DNA of 64,000 bases, from NCBI RefSeq assembly GCF_023502395.1, contig NZ_JAMFMB010000022.1:17154-81153 (forward strand), in the 5' to 3' direction. Below are positions 36,432-44,894 of the stretch, in pieces. Every line of letters begins with the position of its first letter. Position 1 is the stretch's first letter. The position numbers and the translations under genes were made by a program. Source of the DNA: Ruegeria spongiae (GTDB lineage: Bacteria; Pseudomonadota; Alphaproteobacteria; Rhodobacterales; Rhodobacteraceae). A model generated the notes under the pieces. That model was given only the letters and a program-made list of their open reading frames with translations. It ran no database searches and had not been told where the DNA came from.

Positions 36432-36779
36432 TTACCGGAGCGCGTGAAACAGCGCAAAGATCGGATCGCTCACCTGCTGGTTCACCGCGATATGCTGGCT
36501 TTTCAGCGGTTCGGTCCCCGCTTCGACATAGTTCCAGCAGGCCAGCGATGCCGTATGATCGTGAAACCGCATTTCAACCAGAACCGAAACCTCGGGAAAG
36601 CGCGCGTCATAGCCGTCGTGATAGGCGCGGTGCCAGACCTGCCACGCATGCACGAAACCCTGCTGAACAAGATGCTCGCTGAACCGGTCGAAGGCAGTCT
36701 TGAACGAAGTGAGGTCGTGACCATCGCGCAGGTTGAACGCACCGAACATACCGCAAGCTTCTGTATGTCGATCATCCAT
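36432..36779 (-). CDS. Small conserved-type hypothetical protein (115 aa)
   Basis: Unrecognised 115-aa protein from the ATG at 36779; the frame is open 123 bases further but that part looks non-coding (Cys/Trp/Arg-rich), and an internal ATG at 36749 is also possible. The core (FNLRDGHDLTSFKTAFDRFS, GFVHAWQVWHRAYHDGYDAR, VSVLVEMRFHDHTASLACWN) has the alpha-beta rhythm of small dimeric ferredoxin-like barrels. It lies between the BTAD regulator and the 13-gene operon on the same strand. Function unknown. Confidence 0.6.
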   Translation of the reverse strand: MDDRHTEACGMFGAFNLRDGHDLTSFKTAFDRFSEHLVQQGFVHAWQVWHRAYHDGYDARFPEVSVLVEMRFHDHTASLACWNYVEAGTEPLKSQHIAVNQQVSDPIFALFHALR

Positions 36780-36926
36780 GAGCCCCCGGAGATGCCAACA
36801 ACTGACACACAAATTACCGTACCGCCAAGAAGACGCGCGCCCGGATACGACGGAAAACCGGGTTTGCGGGCCTGTCTCGCGACCACCCAGTTCATGCCGC
36901 ATGGTTTGGCCCGACAGGCCCCATGA

Positions 36927-37853
36927 TCAGGCCGGTTTGGAGGGTCCGCCGCGCAATTGCTGGCTGACATCCTCGAGCCAGCCGCGCGCGGTGTTGATAT
37001 TGGCCAGCGCCAGATCGACCTTTTGCGCCGGGCTGCGGCGGGCACCGTCCTGACGCGGTGGGGCCTCGACCACGCGCTGCTCAACGGCGCGGCTGGGGCG
37101 CGGCGTGACGGCCAGCAGGGTTTCCTGAATCCGCCGCGTCTCGTCCATCGGAGCGACGCCCAGTTCCTCGCGCAGGATCTGCTCGCAATGGGCGTATTGG
37201 CGCAGCGCCAGGGGCCGGTTGCCGGCATGGTAATGGCAGCGCATCAGTGCCCGGTGCACATGTTCCAGCAGTGGGTCCAGCGCCAGCAGCGTCCGGCCAT
37301 GGCGCAGGCCCGAGGCCCAATCCTGCCGCCCCATAGCGGCAAGCAACAGAAACTCCAACGCTTCGGTGAAATTGGCGCGCAAGCTTTCACGCCAGAGCAG
37401 GCACCAGTCGGAATAGACCGATTCCAGCAGATCACCGCGATAGGCCTCGACCGCGCGCTCGATCCGTTCAAGATTGGCGGCAGACACTGCCTCGGGGTCT
37501 TCGGCGGCCACGATATCAGCTGCCGTGTTGAGGTGATCCACATCGACCTCATGGTCGGGCTGGCGCGCATATCCAACCTCATGTTGAGTGCGGACGAGCG
37601 ATGTGGCGACATCCATGCCGATAGCGCGTAACGCCGCAGTGATGCGCCAAAGTTCGGTGTTCAGCGCCTTGCGCCCGCGCGTCTCGGGCAGATGTCCCCA
37701 GAACTGTTCGGCCAGCCGGGCCCGGTGAAACGTACGGCCCGATTCCAGGACCAGAAACGTGAACAATTCGGTGCCCCGGCGCGTGTGCAGATCGGCGCAG
37801 CGCCCGCCCTTTCCGGTGACCGAAAATTGGCCAAGCAAAAATATCTTGATCAT
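36927..37853 (-). CDS. BTAD/SARP-type transcriptional regulator
   Basis: Regulator of 308 aa. Residues 1-95 form an OmpR-like winged helix typical of SARP proteins (IFLLGQFSVTGKGGRCADLH, RARLAEQFWGHLPETRGRKA, LNTELWRITAALRAIG). Residues about 100-250 form the bacterial transcriptional activator domain with TPR-like helices (YRGDLLESVYSDWCLLWRES, HVHRALMRCHYHAGNRPLAL, CEQILREELGVAPMDETRR). A perfect AGGAGG ribosome site lies just before the ATG. Such regulators usually activate one neighbouring cluster, so control of the 13-gene operon on the same strand is likely. The C-terminal ~55 residues are a charged extension. No sensor domain is present. Confidence 0.87.
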   Translation of the reverse strand: MIKIFLLGQFSVTGKGGRCADLHTRRGTELFTFLVLESGRTFHRARLAEQFWGHLPETRGRKALNTELWRITAALRAIGMDVATSLVRTQHEVGYARQPDHEVDVDHLNTAADIVAAEDPEAVSAANLERIERAVEAYRGDLLESVYSDWCLLWRESLRANFTEALEFLLLAAMGRQDWASGLRHGRTLLALDPLLEHVHRALMRCHYHAGNRPLALRQYAHCEQILREELGVAPMDETRRIQETLLAVTPRPSRAVEQRVVEAPPRQDGARRSPAQKVDLALANINTARGWLEDVSQQLRGGPSKPA

Positions 37854-38041
37854 GGGACCTCCTGATGTCGGCCCATTGCAAACTTTGACGAAATGATGAG
37901 GTCGCGTTGAACAGCTTACCCAAGGTCAATTTGGGTGAATCGCGCGAGTCGTGCAACCTTTTGTTGTAAATCTTACTTTTGTCTGCACAAAACCGCCGTA
38001 TCCGGGCAAAGAATTGGATGTCACGCGGCGGGTCACCGCCT

Positions 38042-38064
38042 TTATTGCGAATAATTCGCAATAA
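38042..38064 (+). promoter_or_regulatory. Fur/Mur-like palindromic operator upstream of the sit operon
   Basis: TTATTGCGAA (38042-38051) and its perfect inverse TTCGCAATAA (38055-38064) are separated by 3 bases, 67 bp before the sitA start. The GCGAAT-type half-site symmetry is like Fur-family (Mur, manganese uptake regulator) boxes reported upstream of sitABCD in alphaproteobacteria; binding is inferred. It abuts a TTGACA at 38067-38072, so a bound repressor would block RNA polymerase. Confidence 0.65.
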
Positions 38065-38066
38065 CC

Positions 38067-38095
38067 TTGACAGTTGCGAGTGATTTGCATTTACA
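38067..38095 (+). promoter_or_regulatory. Probable sigma70 promoter of the sit operon
   Basis: A consensus TTGACA (38067-38072) is followed after 17 bp by a weak -10 region TTTACA (38090-38095). It sits directly beside the palindrome at 38042-38064 and 35 bp upstream of the sitA start. Confidence 0.42.
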
Positions 38096-38130
38096 CACAG
38101 GCAACCTATCTGCTCTGCAAGGAGACAAAG

Positions 38131-39033
38131 ATGTTGACGACCCTGTTCAAGACCACGTCTGTGGCCGCACTTGCCATTGCCTTGGCCACCAGCGCGCAGG
38201 CCGATGACAAGATGAAAGTGGCGACGACCTTTACCGTCCTGGCCGATATGGCCGCGAATGTTGCGGGGGAGGCGGCCGAGGTTGTGTCCGTCACCAAGCC
38301 CGGCGCGGAAATCCATGGTTACGAGCCGACGCCGCAGGATATCGTGCGGGCCTCGGATGCCGATCTGATCCTGTGGAACGGCATGAATCTGGAGTTGTGG
38401 TTCGAACAGTTCCTGTCCAATCTGGGTGATGTGCCGTCGGTGACATTGACCGACGGGATTGATCCGATCCCGATCGCCTCGGGCAATTACGAGGGCAAAC
38501 CCAACCCGCATGCCTGGATGGGGCTTGATAATGCCCTGATCTACGTCGACAATATCGAGAAGGCCTTTTCTGAACATGACCCGGAGAATGCCGAAACCTA
38601 CGCCAGCAACGCCGCCACCTATAAAGACGAACTGCGTGCCACTATCGAGCCCTTGCGTGATGCGATCGCCGCGATTCCGCAAGACCGCCGCTGGCTGGTC
38701 ACCTGCGAGGGCGCGTTCAGCTATCTGGCCCGCGATTTCGGCATGGAGGAACTCTATCTCTGGCCGATGAACGCCGATCAGGTCGGTACGCCGCGACAGG
38801 TCCGTGCCGTGATCGACGGGGTGCGCGCGCATGACATTCCGATGGTGTTCTGCGAAAGCACCGTCAACACCGCCCCCGCCAAGCAGGTGGCGCGCGAAAC
38901 CGGTGTTGCCTATGGTGGCGAGCTTTATGTCGACTCGCTGAGTGAGGCGGGGGGTGTGGTGCCAACCTATCTGGACCTGCTCAAAGTCACCTCGGGTACC
39001 GTGGCGCAAGGGCTGACGGCAGCCACGAACTGA
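38131..39033 (+). CDS. sitA: Metal ABC transporter substrate-binding protein (Mn/Fe, SitA-like)
   Basis: Periplasmic metal-binding protein of 300 aa (cluster A-I). The ATG at 38131 has AAGGAG upstream and begins a good Sec signal ([20 protein letters not shown], cut near residue 23); the earlier in-frame start lacks these. Metal-site signatures: [13 protein letters not shown] (His near 62), KPNPHAWMG (His near 127), [14 protein letters not shown] (Glu near 193) and [14 protein letters not shown] (acidic residue near 244). The pattern with Glu and no His-rich loop fits the Mn/Fe type better than zinc ZnuA. First gene of a four-gene operon behind a Fur/Mur-like box. It captures Mn2+ or Fe2+ for the permease pair. 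Confidence 0.9.
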   Translation: MLTTLFKTTSVAALAIALATSAQADDKMKVATTFTVLADMAANVAGEAAEVVSVTKPGAEIHGYEPTPQDIVRASDADLILWNGMNLELWFEQFLSNLGDVPSVTLTDGIDPIPIASGNYEGKPNPHAWMGLDNALIYVDNIEKAFSEHDPENAETYASNAATYKDELRATIEPLRDAIAAIPQDRRWLVTCEGAFSYLARDFGMEELYLWPMNADQVGTPRQVRAVIDGVRAHDIPMVFCESTVNTAPAKQVARETGVAYGGELYVDSLSEAGGVVPTYLDLLKVTSGTVAQGLTAATN

Positions 39034-39059
39034 CGCCCTTCGGGCAAAAGGAAGACCAG

Positions 39060-39971
39060 ATGCGCGATGATCATAGCCTGGCCAAGGATATGTCTGAAAC
39101 CGGCGGACCGGGCGGCGGGATCAGTGCGCAGGATGTGACGGTCACCTATCGCAACGGCCATACCGCGCTGTGGAATGCCAGTTTCGAGATCCCGCGCGGC
39201 ACGGTCACCGCGCTGGTCGGGGTCAACGGGGCCGGGAAGTCCACGCTCTTCAAGGCGATCATGGGGTTTGTACCTGCCGCACAGGGCGCGATCAGCATCC
39301 TCGGGATGGGGGTGAAACAGGCGCTGGGGCAGAACCTCGTCGCCTATGTTCCACAATCGGAGGAGGTAGACTGGGCCTTTCCGGTGCTGGTCGAAGACGT
39401 GGTGATGATGGGCCGATACGGCCATATGGGGTTCCTGCGGCGACCCAAACAAGCTGACCATGACGCGGTCGCCCAAGCCCTGCGCCGGGTCAACATGCAG
39501 GAGTTCCGTCATCGCCAGATCGGCGAGCTGTCCGGCGGCCAGCGCAAACGGGTGTTTCTGGCGCGCGCCTTGGCGCAGGACGGGCAGGTGATCCTGCTGG
39601 ACGAGCCCTTTACCGGTGTCGACGTCAAAACCGAGGATCAGATCGTGGCGCTGCTGCGCGAACTTCGGGATGAGGGCCGGGTGATGCTGGTTTCAACCCA
39701 CAATCTGGGCTCGGTGCCGGAATTCTGCGATCGCACAGTTCTGGTCAAGGGCACTGTGTTGAACTATGGCCCAACCGAGACCACCTTTACCCCGGAAAAC
39801 CTCAAAGAGGCCTTTGGCGGGGTACTGCGCCACTTCACCCTGGGCGGCGAAACGCTGCATGACGATGAGGACGCGCGCGAAATCACGATCCTGTCCGATG
39901 ACGAACGCCCCTTCGTGCAATATGGCGACAAGACCCAGCGCACAGATCAAAATAGCGAGCGCGAGGAATGA
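39060..39971 (+). CDS. sitB: Metal ABC transporter ATPase (SitB-like)
   Basis: ATP-binding subunit of 303 aa. Walker A is GVNGAGKST (about 53-61), the signature [15 protein letters not shown] near 156-170 and Walker [10 protein letters not shown] near 175-183, followed by a switch His in LVSTHNLGS. The Q-loop region reads [20 protein letters not shown], typical of manganese/zinc ABC ATPases. An acidic C-terminal extension (about 265-303) follows the domain. AGGAAG precedes the ATG, and the stop overlaps the next permease by 4 bp. It powers import through the two permeases downstream. Confidence 0.92.
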   Translation: MRDDHSLAKDMSETGGPGGGISAQDVTVTYRNGHTALWNASFEIPRGTVTALVGVNGAGKSTLFKAIMGFVPAAQGAISILGMGVKQALGQNLVAYVPQSEEVDWAFPVLVEDVVMMGRYGHMGFLRRPKQADHDAVAQALRRVNMQEFRHRQIGELSGGQRKRVFLARALAQDGQVILLDEPFTGVDVKTEDQIVALLRELRDEGRVMLVSTHNLGSVPEFCDRTVLVKGTVLNYGPTETTFTPENLKEAFGGVLRHFTLGGETLHDDEDAREITILSDDERPFVQYGDKTQRTDQNSEREE

Positions 39972-40855
39972 TCGACTACCTCACCGAGCCTTTCAGCTAC
40001 AATTACATGACAAACGCCATGTGGGTGTCGGCGCTGGTCGGTGGTGTCTGCGCGTTTCTGTCGGCCTACCTGATGCTCAAGGGCTGGTCGCTGATCGGGG
40101 ATGCTCTGTCACATTCGGTGGTGCCGGGGGTGGCGGGGGCCTATATTCTGGGCCTGCCCTTTTCGCTGGGCGCATTTCTGGCCGGAGGGCTGGCGGCAGG
40201 CGCGATGCTGTTCCTGTCGGAACGCTCGGGATTGAAGGTCGACGTGATCATCGGGCTGATCTTCACCTCGTTCTTCGGGCTGGGTTTGTTCATCGTGTCG
40301 ATCAACCCGATGTCGATCTCGATCCAGACCATCACCATGGGCAATATCCTGGCCATCACCCCCGAAGACACGCTACAACTGGCGATTATCGGCTTTGTCT
40401 CGCTGGCGGTACTGCTGGCCAAGTGGAAGGACCTGATGGTCACCTTCTTTGACGAAAACCACGCCCGCGCCATCGGGCTGCGGCCCGGGTTGCTGAAAGC
40501 GGTGTTCTTCGTGCTGCTCTCGGCCTCGGTAGTGGCGGCGATGCAAACGGTCGGAGCGTTTCTGGTGATTGCGATGGTGGTGACGCCCGGAGCGACGGCC
40601 TATCTGCTCTGTGACCGGTTTCCGCGACTGATCCTGACCTCGGTCCTGATCGGGTCGGTGACGAGCTTTTTCGGGGCCTATATCAGCTACTTTCTCGATG
40701 GGGCGACCGGGGGTATCATCGTCTGCCTGCAAACGCTTCTGTTCCTTGCGGCCTTTGTCTTTGCCCCCAAACACGGATTGCTGGCGGCGCGGCGCAAGGC
40801 GAACGAGGCGTTGCGACGCGGGCCCGCGTCCGAACCGGAACGGAGGGTGGCCTGA
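39968..40855 (+). CDS. sitC: Metal ABC transporter permease (SitC-like)
   Basis: Inner-membrane permease of 295 aa with about eight hydrophobic helices of the ABC-3 family. Visible family features: [47 protein letters not shown], and [24 protein letters not shown] near the coupling helices. Starts with ATGA overlap to sitB and ends one base into sitD (TGATG). The two permeases are similar but distinct and probably pair as a heterodimer. The C-terminus is basic and cytoplasmic. Confidence 0.9.
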   Translation: MIDYLTEPFSYNYMTNAMWVSALVGGVCAFLSAYLMLKGWSLIGDALSHSVVPGVAGAYILGLPFSLGAFLAGGLAAGAMLFLSERSGLKVDVIIGLIFTSFFGLGLFIVSINPMSISIQTITMGNILAITPEDTLQLAIIGFVSLAVLLAKWKDLMVTFFDENHARAIGLRPGLLKAVFFVLLSASVVAAMQTVGAFLVIAMVVTPGATAYLLCDRFPRLILTSVLIGSVTSFFGAYISYFLDGATGGIIVCLQTLLFLAAFVFAPKHGLLAARRKANEALRRGPASEPERRVA

Positions 40856-41724
40856 TGGATATCGACACCCTTCTGCTGCCCTTCCGGTTCGCCTTTATGC
40901 AGAACGCCTTCCTGATTTCGATGATCGTGTCGGTGCCCACCGCGATGCTCTCGTGTTTTCTGGTGATGAAAGGCTGGGCCTTGATGGGCGATGCGGTCAG
41001 CCATGCGGTGCTGCCGGGGATCGTGCTGGCCTATATCCTTGGTCTGCCGCTGATCGTCGGAGCCTTTGCCGCTGGCATGACCTGCGCCATGGCGACCGGG
41101 TATCTGTCCAGCAACAGCCGGGTCAAACAGGACACGGTGATGGGCGTGGTGTTTTCCGGCATGTTCGGGCTGGGCATCGTGCTTTATGTCTCGGTGCCGA
41201 CCAATGCGCATCTGGATCATATCCTGTTTGGCAACATGCTGGGTGTGGAACCGCATGAGCTGTGGCAGGCCGGGATCATCTCGGGGCTGGTGGCGTTGGC
41301 TTTGGGGCTCAAATGGAAAGACCTGCTGCTGCACAGTTTCGATCCGGCCCAGGCGCGTGCGTCGGGGTTGAGGGTCAACTGGTTGCATTATGGCTTGCTG
41401 GGCGCGTTGTCGCTGACAATCGTGGCGACACTGGCGGCGGCGGGGCTGATCCTGGCCATCGGGTTGCTGATCGCACCTGGTGCGATTGCCTTTCTGATCG
41501 TGCGCAAGTTCTCGACCATGCTCTGGGTCTCCGTTCTGGTCTGCATGGCGGCGATGCTGATGGGCACCTATGCCAGCTTCTTCCTCGACAGCGCGCCTGC
41601 GCCGACCATCGTGCTGATCCTGACCGCGATGTTCCTTGTCGCCTTTGTGCGACGGCAGATCATCACCCGCCGCATGTCGATGCGTCGGGTCGAGGCCGCC
41701 CTGCCGGAAGGGCCGTCCTCCTGA
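40855..41724 (+). CDS. sitD: Metal ABC transporter permease (SitD-like)
   Basis: Second ABC-3 family permease of 289 aa, with the same eight-helix plan as its neighbour (FLVMKGWALMGDAVSHAVLPGIVLAYILG; ILFGNMLGVEPHELWQAG; AAAGLILAIGLLIAPGAIAFL). Overlap of its ATG with the stop of sitC points to tight co-translation. Completes a SitABCD-type importer for manganese or iron. The C-terminal tail is basic (RRQIITRRMSMRRVEA). Confidence 0.9.
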   Translation: MDIDTLLLPFRFAFMQNAFLISMIVSVPTAMLSCFLVMKGWALMGDAVSHAVLPGIVLAYILGLPLIVGAFAAGMTCAMATGYLSSNSRVKQDTVMGVVFSGMFGLGIVLYVSVPTNAHLDHILFGNMLGVEPHELWQAGIISGLVALALGLKWKDLLLHSFDPAQARASGLRVNWLHYGLLGALSLTIVATLAAAGLILAIGLLIAPGAIAFLIVRKFSTMLWVSVLVCMAAMLMGTYASFFLDSAPAPTIVLILTAMFLVAFVRRQIITRRMSMRRVEAALPEGPSS

Positions 41725-42704
41725 TGGCGCGCATCGTGATCGCAGGCGCGGGGGCCATTGGCTGTTTCACCGGCGGTTTGCTGGCGCGGGGAGGGCATCA
41801 GATCACGCTGCTGGGACGGGCGCGGGTCTTGGATGCGGTGCGGGAAAACGGGCTGACGGTCAGCGATTTCTCGGGGCTTACGACCCATATTGCTGCTGCT
41901 GATCTGACGCTCTCGGAAGACCCGGCCTGTCTGTCCCTGGCCGATCTGGTGATCGTGACGGTCAAGACAAGCGCAACCGCTGAGATCGCGCAGCAGATCG
42001 CCAAATATGCGCCGCCCGATGCACCGGTCCTGTCCTGGCAGAACGGGATCACCAATGCTGACACCCTGCGCTCGGTCCTACCGGATCGCGATATCCGCGC
42101 CGGGATGGTGCCCTTTAACGTGGTGCCAAAAGCGGCGGGCAGCTATCACCGGGCCACCTCGGGCGATATCGTGATCGAAGCGGGGCCGGGTGCCTTGGGA
42201 CAGATGTTGAATGTGCCGGATCTCGCTGTAACTGAAAGCGAGCGGATCAAGGCGGTTCAATGGGGCAAGCTGCTGATCAACCTCAACAACGCGCTCAACG
42301 CCTTGTCGGGGCTGACCTTGCAGGAACAACTTCTGGACCGGACCTGGCGGCGTTTGATGGCTGATCAGATGCAAGAGGCGCTGTCGGTGCTCAGAGCCGC
42401 CGGAATCCCGACGCAGTCCACCACACCGCTCGCGACCTGGATGCTGCCCCATGTCTTGCGCCTGCCGACCCCGTTGTTTTCACGGATCGCAGCGCGGATG
42501 CTGACCATTGATCCGCATGCGCGGACCTCAATGGCCTATGACTTGCTGGCAGGCCGGGTGACCGAGATCGACACGTTGCAAGGCGAGATTATCGCGTTGG
42601 GGCAGCGATATGATCACCCAACGCCGATTTGTGCCCGGGTCGCTGTCCTGATCCGCAGCGCGCCCGATCAAGCCCTGAGCCCGGACGACATTCGCTCCAC
42701 CTGA
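41724..42704 (+). CDS. 2-dehydropantoate 2-reductase-like protein (ApbA/PanE family)
   Basis: NADPH-dependent reductase-like protein of 326 aa. The N-terminal Rossmann motif is IVIAGAGAIGCFTGGLLARGG (residues 4-24). Family motifs VIVTVKTSATAEIAQQIAKY, LSWQNGITNADTLRSVLP and KAVQWGKLLINLNNALNALSG are visible; the last contains the conserved Lys and Asn near the active site. The C-terminal helical domain ends near SPDDIRS. The start codon overlaps the sitD stop (TGATG), so it is co-transcribed with the metal importer. PanE normally makes pantoate for coenzyme A, but many homologues act on other ketoacids, and the link to metal uptake is unexplained. Confidence 0.85.
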   Translation: MARIVIAGAGAIGCFTGGLLARGGHQITLLGRARVLDAVRENGLTVSDFSGLTTHIAAADLTLSEDPACLSLADLVIVTVKTSATAEIAQQIAKYAPPDAPVLSWQNGITNADTLRSVLPDRDIRAGMVPFNVVPKAAGSYHRATSGDIVIEAGPGALGQMLNVPDLAVTESERIKAVQWGKLLINLNNALNALSGLTLQEQLLDRTWRRLMADQMQEALSVLRAAGIPTQSTTPLATWMLPHVLRLPTPLFSRIAARMLTIDPHARTSMAYDLLAGRVTEIDTLQGEIIALGQRYDHPTPICARVAVLIRSAPDQALSPDDIRST

Positions 42705-42714
42705 GCCCGATTGC

Positions 42715-44181
42715 TTACATGAAGGCCATCAGCCCGGTGAAAAGGACCGCCGAAAGCAGGGCGGTGGCAGGCACGGTCACGACCCAGGCGGCGATGATGG
42801 TCATGAAATGCGAGCGGCGCACCAACTTGCGGTGGCGGCGCTCTTCGCTGGCGATCCGTTGCACGGGCAACGACCGGCGCTGACGGTACTGGGCGTGCCA
42901 CTCGCGGTAGAACCCCACTCCGAACACACCACCCACGGCGATATGGGTGGAACTGACCGGCAAGCCCTGCCAACTGGCCAGCAGCACGGTGATGGCGGTC
43001 GACAGGGCGACGCAGAAGGCCCGCATCGGGTTCAGCTTGGTGATCTGGGTACCCACCATGCGGATCAGACGGGGCCCAAACAAGAACAGCCCGAACGAGA
43101 TCCCGAAGGCCCCGATCGCAATCACCCAGCCAGGCACCGGCACCTGTGCCGCAAAGGCACCGAACTGGCTTGTGTGCACAATGGCTGCCACCGGCCCCAC
43201 CACATTGGCGACGTCATTGGCGCCGTGGGCAAAGCTCAGCAGCGTCGCCGCCACCACCAGCGGCAGACCAAAAAGATCCTTAAGCGAACGGGTTCGGTTC
43301 TCCATCCCTGTGGACTTGCGTCGAACCCATGGCACCGTCAGCCGCCATGCGAGCCCCCCTGTGAGCAGACCGATCAGCAGAGCGGTGCCCAACTCGACCC
43401 TGACAACCCGTTGCAAGCCCTTGACGGCCAGATAGGCCGCAAATGCCCCGGCCATCACCGCGACCAGCATAGGCACCCAGACCCGGGCAGCCGCGATCTT
43501 GTCGTCGCGGTCCTGAATGCGCGCCTTGATCAGCGCCAGGAGCGCGGCCGCAATGACCCCGCCCAGCAGCGGTGCGATGACCCAGCTTGCCGCGATGGCG
43601 CCCATCATGGGCCAATTGACCGCCGCCAGCCCTGCGGCTGCAACACCCGCGCCCATGACCCCACCGACCACTGAATGGGTGGTCGAAACCGGGGCGCGGA
43701 TGAGGGTGGCGAAATTCACCCAGAGAGCCGAGGATATCAGCGCCGCCAGCATCGCCCAGATAAAGACCTGCGCATCCTGCATTGCAGTGGGATCCACGAT
43801 GTTCTTGGCAATGGTTTCGACCACTTCGCCACCGGCCAGCAGCGCACCGGCGCTTTCGGCCAGGGCAGCGATGCAGATCGCGGTTCCCATGCTCAGCGCG
43901 TTTGCGCCCACCGCCGGACCCATGTTGTTGGCCACGTCATTGGCACCGATATTCATCGCCATATAGGCACCGAAGATCGCGGCGGCGATCACCACCAGCC
44001 CGCCGGTGGTCTGCCCAAAAAACAGTGCTGCCGCGAATCCGGTAAGCACGATGAAAGCCAGCGCAAGGCCCGGTGCGACCAGCGGGCGCGCCGCATAAGA
44101 GGCGGCCAACTCGGCGCGCGAGATGCGGCTCAGGTCACGATCAAGCTTGGTCCAGCGGATTTCGTCCGGATGGTCACTCAT
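42715..44181 (-). CDS. Inorganic phosphate transporter (PiT family)
   Basis: Phosphate:cation symporter of 488 aa with about 12 membrane helices in two half-repeats. PiT signature segments: MNIGANDVANNMGPAVGANAL (N-half) and LSFAHGANDVANVVGPVAAI (C-half), both carrying the GANDVAN core, plus PVSTTHSVVGGVMGAG and PVSSTHIAVGGVFGVG. The ATG at 44181 has AGGTGG about 9 bases upstream; a start seven codons earlier is open but weaker. The N-terminal ~55 residues before the first helix are cytoplasmic and charged. Convergent with the PanE-like gene (10 bp gap). Confidence 0.93.
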   Translation of the reverse strand: MSDHPDEIRWTKLDRDLSRISRAELAASYAARPLVAPGLALAFIVLTGFAAALFFGQTTGGLVVIAAAIFGAYMAMNIGANDVANNMGPAVGANALSMGTAICIAALAESAGALLAGGEVVETIAKNIVDPTAMQDAQVFIWAMLAALISSALWVNFATLIRAPVSTTHSVVGGVMGAGVAAAGLAAVNWPMMGAIAASWVIAPLLGGVIAAALLALIKARIQDRDDKIAAARVWVPMLVAVMAGAFAAYLAVKGLQRVVRVELGTALLIGLLTGGLAWRLTVPWVRRKSTGMENRTRSLKDLFGLPLVVAATLLSFAHGANDVANVVGPVAAIVHTSQFGAFAAQVPVPGWVIAIGAFGISFGLFLFGPRLIRMVGTQITKLNPMRAFCVALSTAITVLLASWQGLPVSSTHIAVGGVFGVGFYREWHAQYRQRRSLPVQRIASEERRHRKLVRRSHFMTIIAAWVVTVPATALLSAVLFTGLMAFM

Positions 44182-44263
44182 GGTGCCACCTGTATAGCGC
44201 ATCCTTCGGGCCGAGACCGAACGTCTTGTGTTTCAAGGAGATCAAATGTGGCAATCGGTAAGA

Positions 44264-44722
44264 TCAGAGCGCGCGCAGCAGGTCTTGCAGTTTCGGCTCG
44301 GCCACCAGATTTGCGGCTTCTTCGGGGAGCATCCAGCGCCGTTCTCGCTGACCCGCCTCGGGGAAATCATCGGCAAGTGTGTCGACCCTGACCCGATAGA
44401 CACTCACCCGTACCGGCTGCGTTGTGCCATCTTTCTGGCCCTTACCGTAATCAAAGCTGCCGACCGGATCCTCATCCACCTGTTCAGCCAGAACGCCCGC
44501 CTCTTCCCAGGCTTCCTGAACTGCGGCTTCCGCGCCAGTCTTGCCGTCGATGGGCCAGCCCTTGGGCACCACCCAGCGACCGGAGCCCCGGCTGGTGATC
44601 ATCAGAACTTCCTGCTTTTTCTTACGACCGCGCACACATAACGCCGCAACCTGCACCGCCTCCGGACGCAGGATGAGGGGACGCACGACCTGTTCCCAGG
44701 TACTCTTTAACGCCATAAACAT
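44264..44722 (-). CDS. Nudix hydrolase (DIPP-like)
   Basis: Phosphohydrolase of 152 aa acting on a nucleoside diphosphate linked to another moiety. The Nudix box reads GWPIDGKTGAEAAVQEAWEE then AGV, so the first conserved Glu is Lys and the usual Arg is Gln, while the EAWEE core is intact. The lead-in WVVPKGWPIDG is like the diphosphoinositol-polyphosphate/diadenosine-polyphosphate group. The start at 44722 has AAGGG upstream; ATGs two codons later and seven codons earlier are also possible. Likely a cytoplasmic housecleaning enzyme. Substrate not determinable. Confidence 0.83.
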   Translation of the reverse strand: MFMALKSTWEQVVRPLILRPEAVQVAALCVRGRKKKQEVLMITSRGSGRWVVPKGWPIDGKTGAEAAVQEAWEEAGVLAEQVDEDPVGSFDYGKGQKDGTTQPVRVSVYRVRVDTLADDFPEAGQRERRWMLPEEAANLVAEPKLQDLLRAL

Positions 44723-44894
44723 TACTGCCGACCCTTTCATCACCGCTTATTTGCGCGGCTATAACCCTGATACTTGGACATTTTGCCTGAATTTTCAACA
44801 AATCCGGGGGCATTGGGTCCCCATAAATCTGAAAATTTGCATAATAACCGCGAAAAAACGACTAAAGCGGCGTGAATCCGCCATTCTTTCGCAC

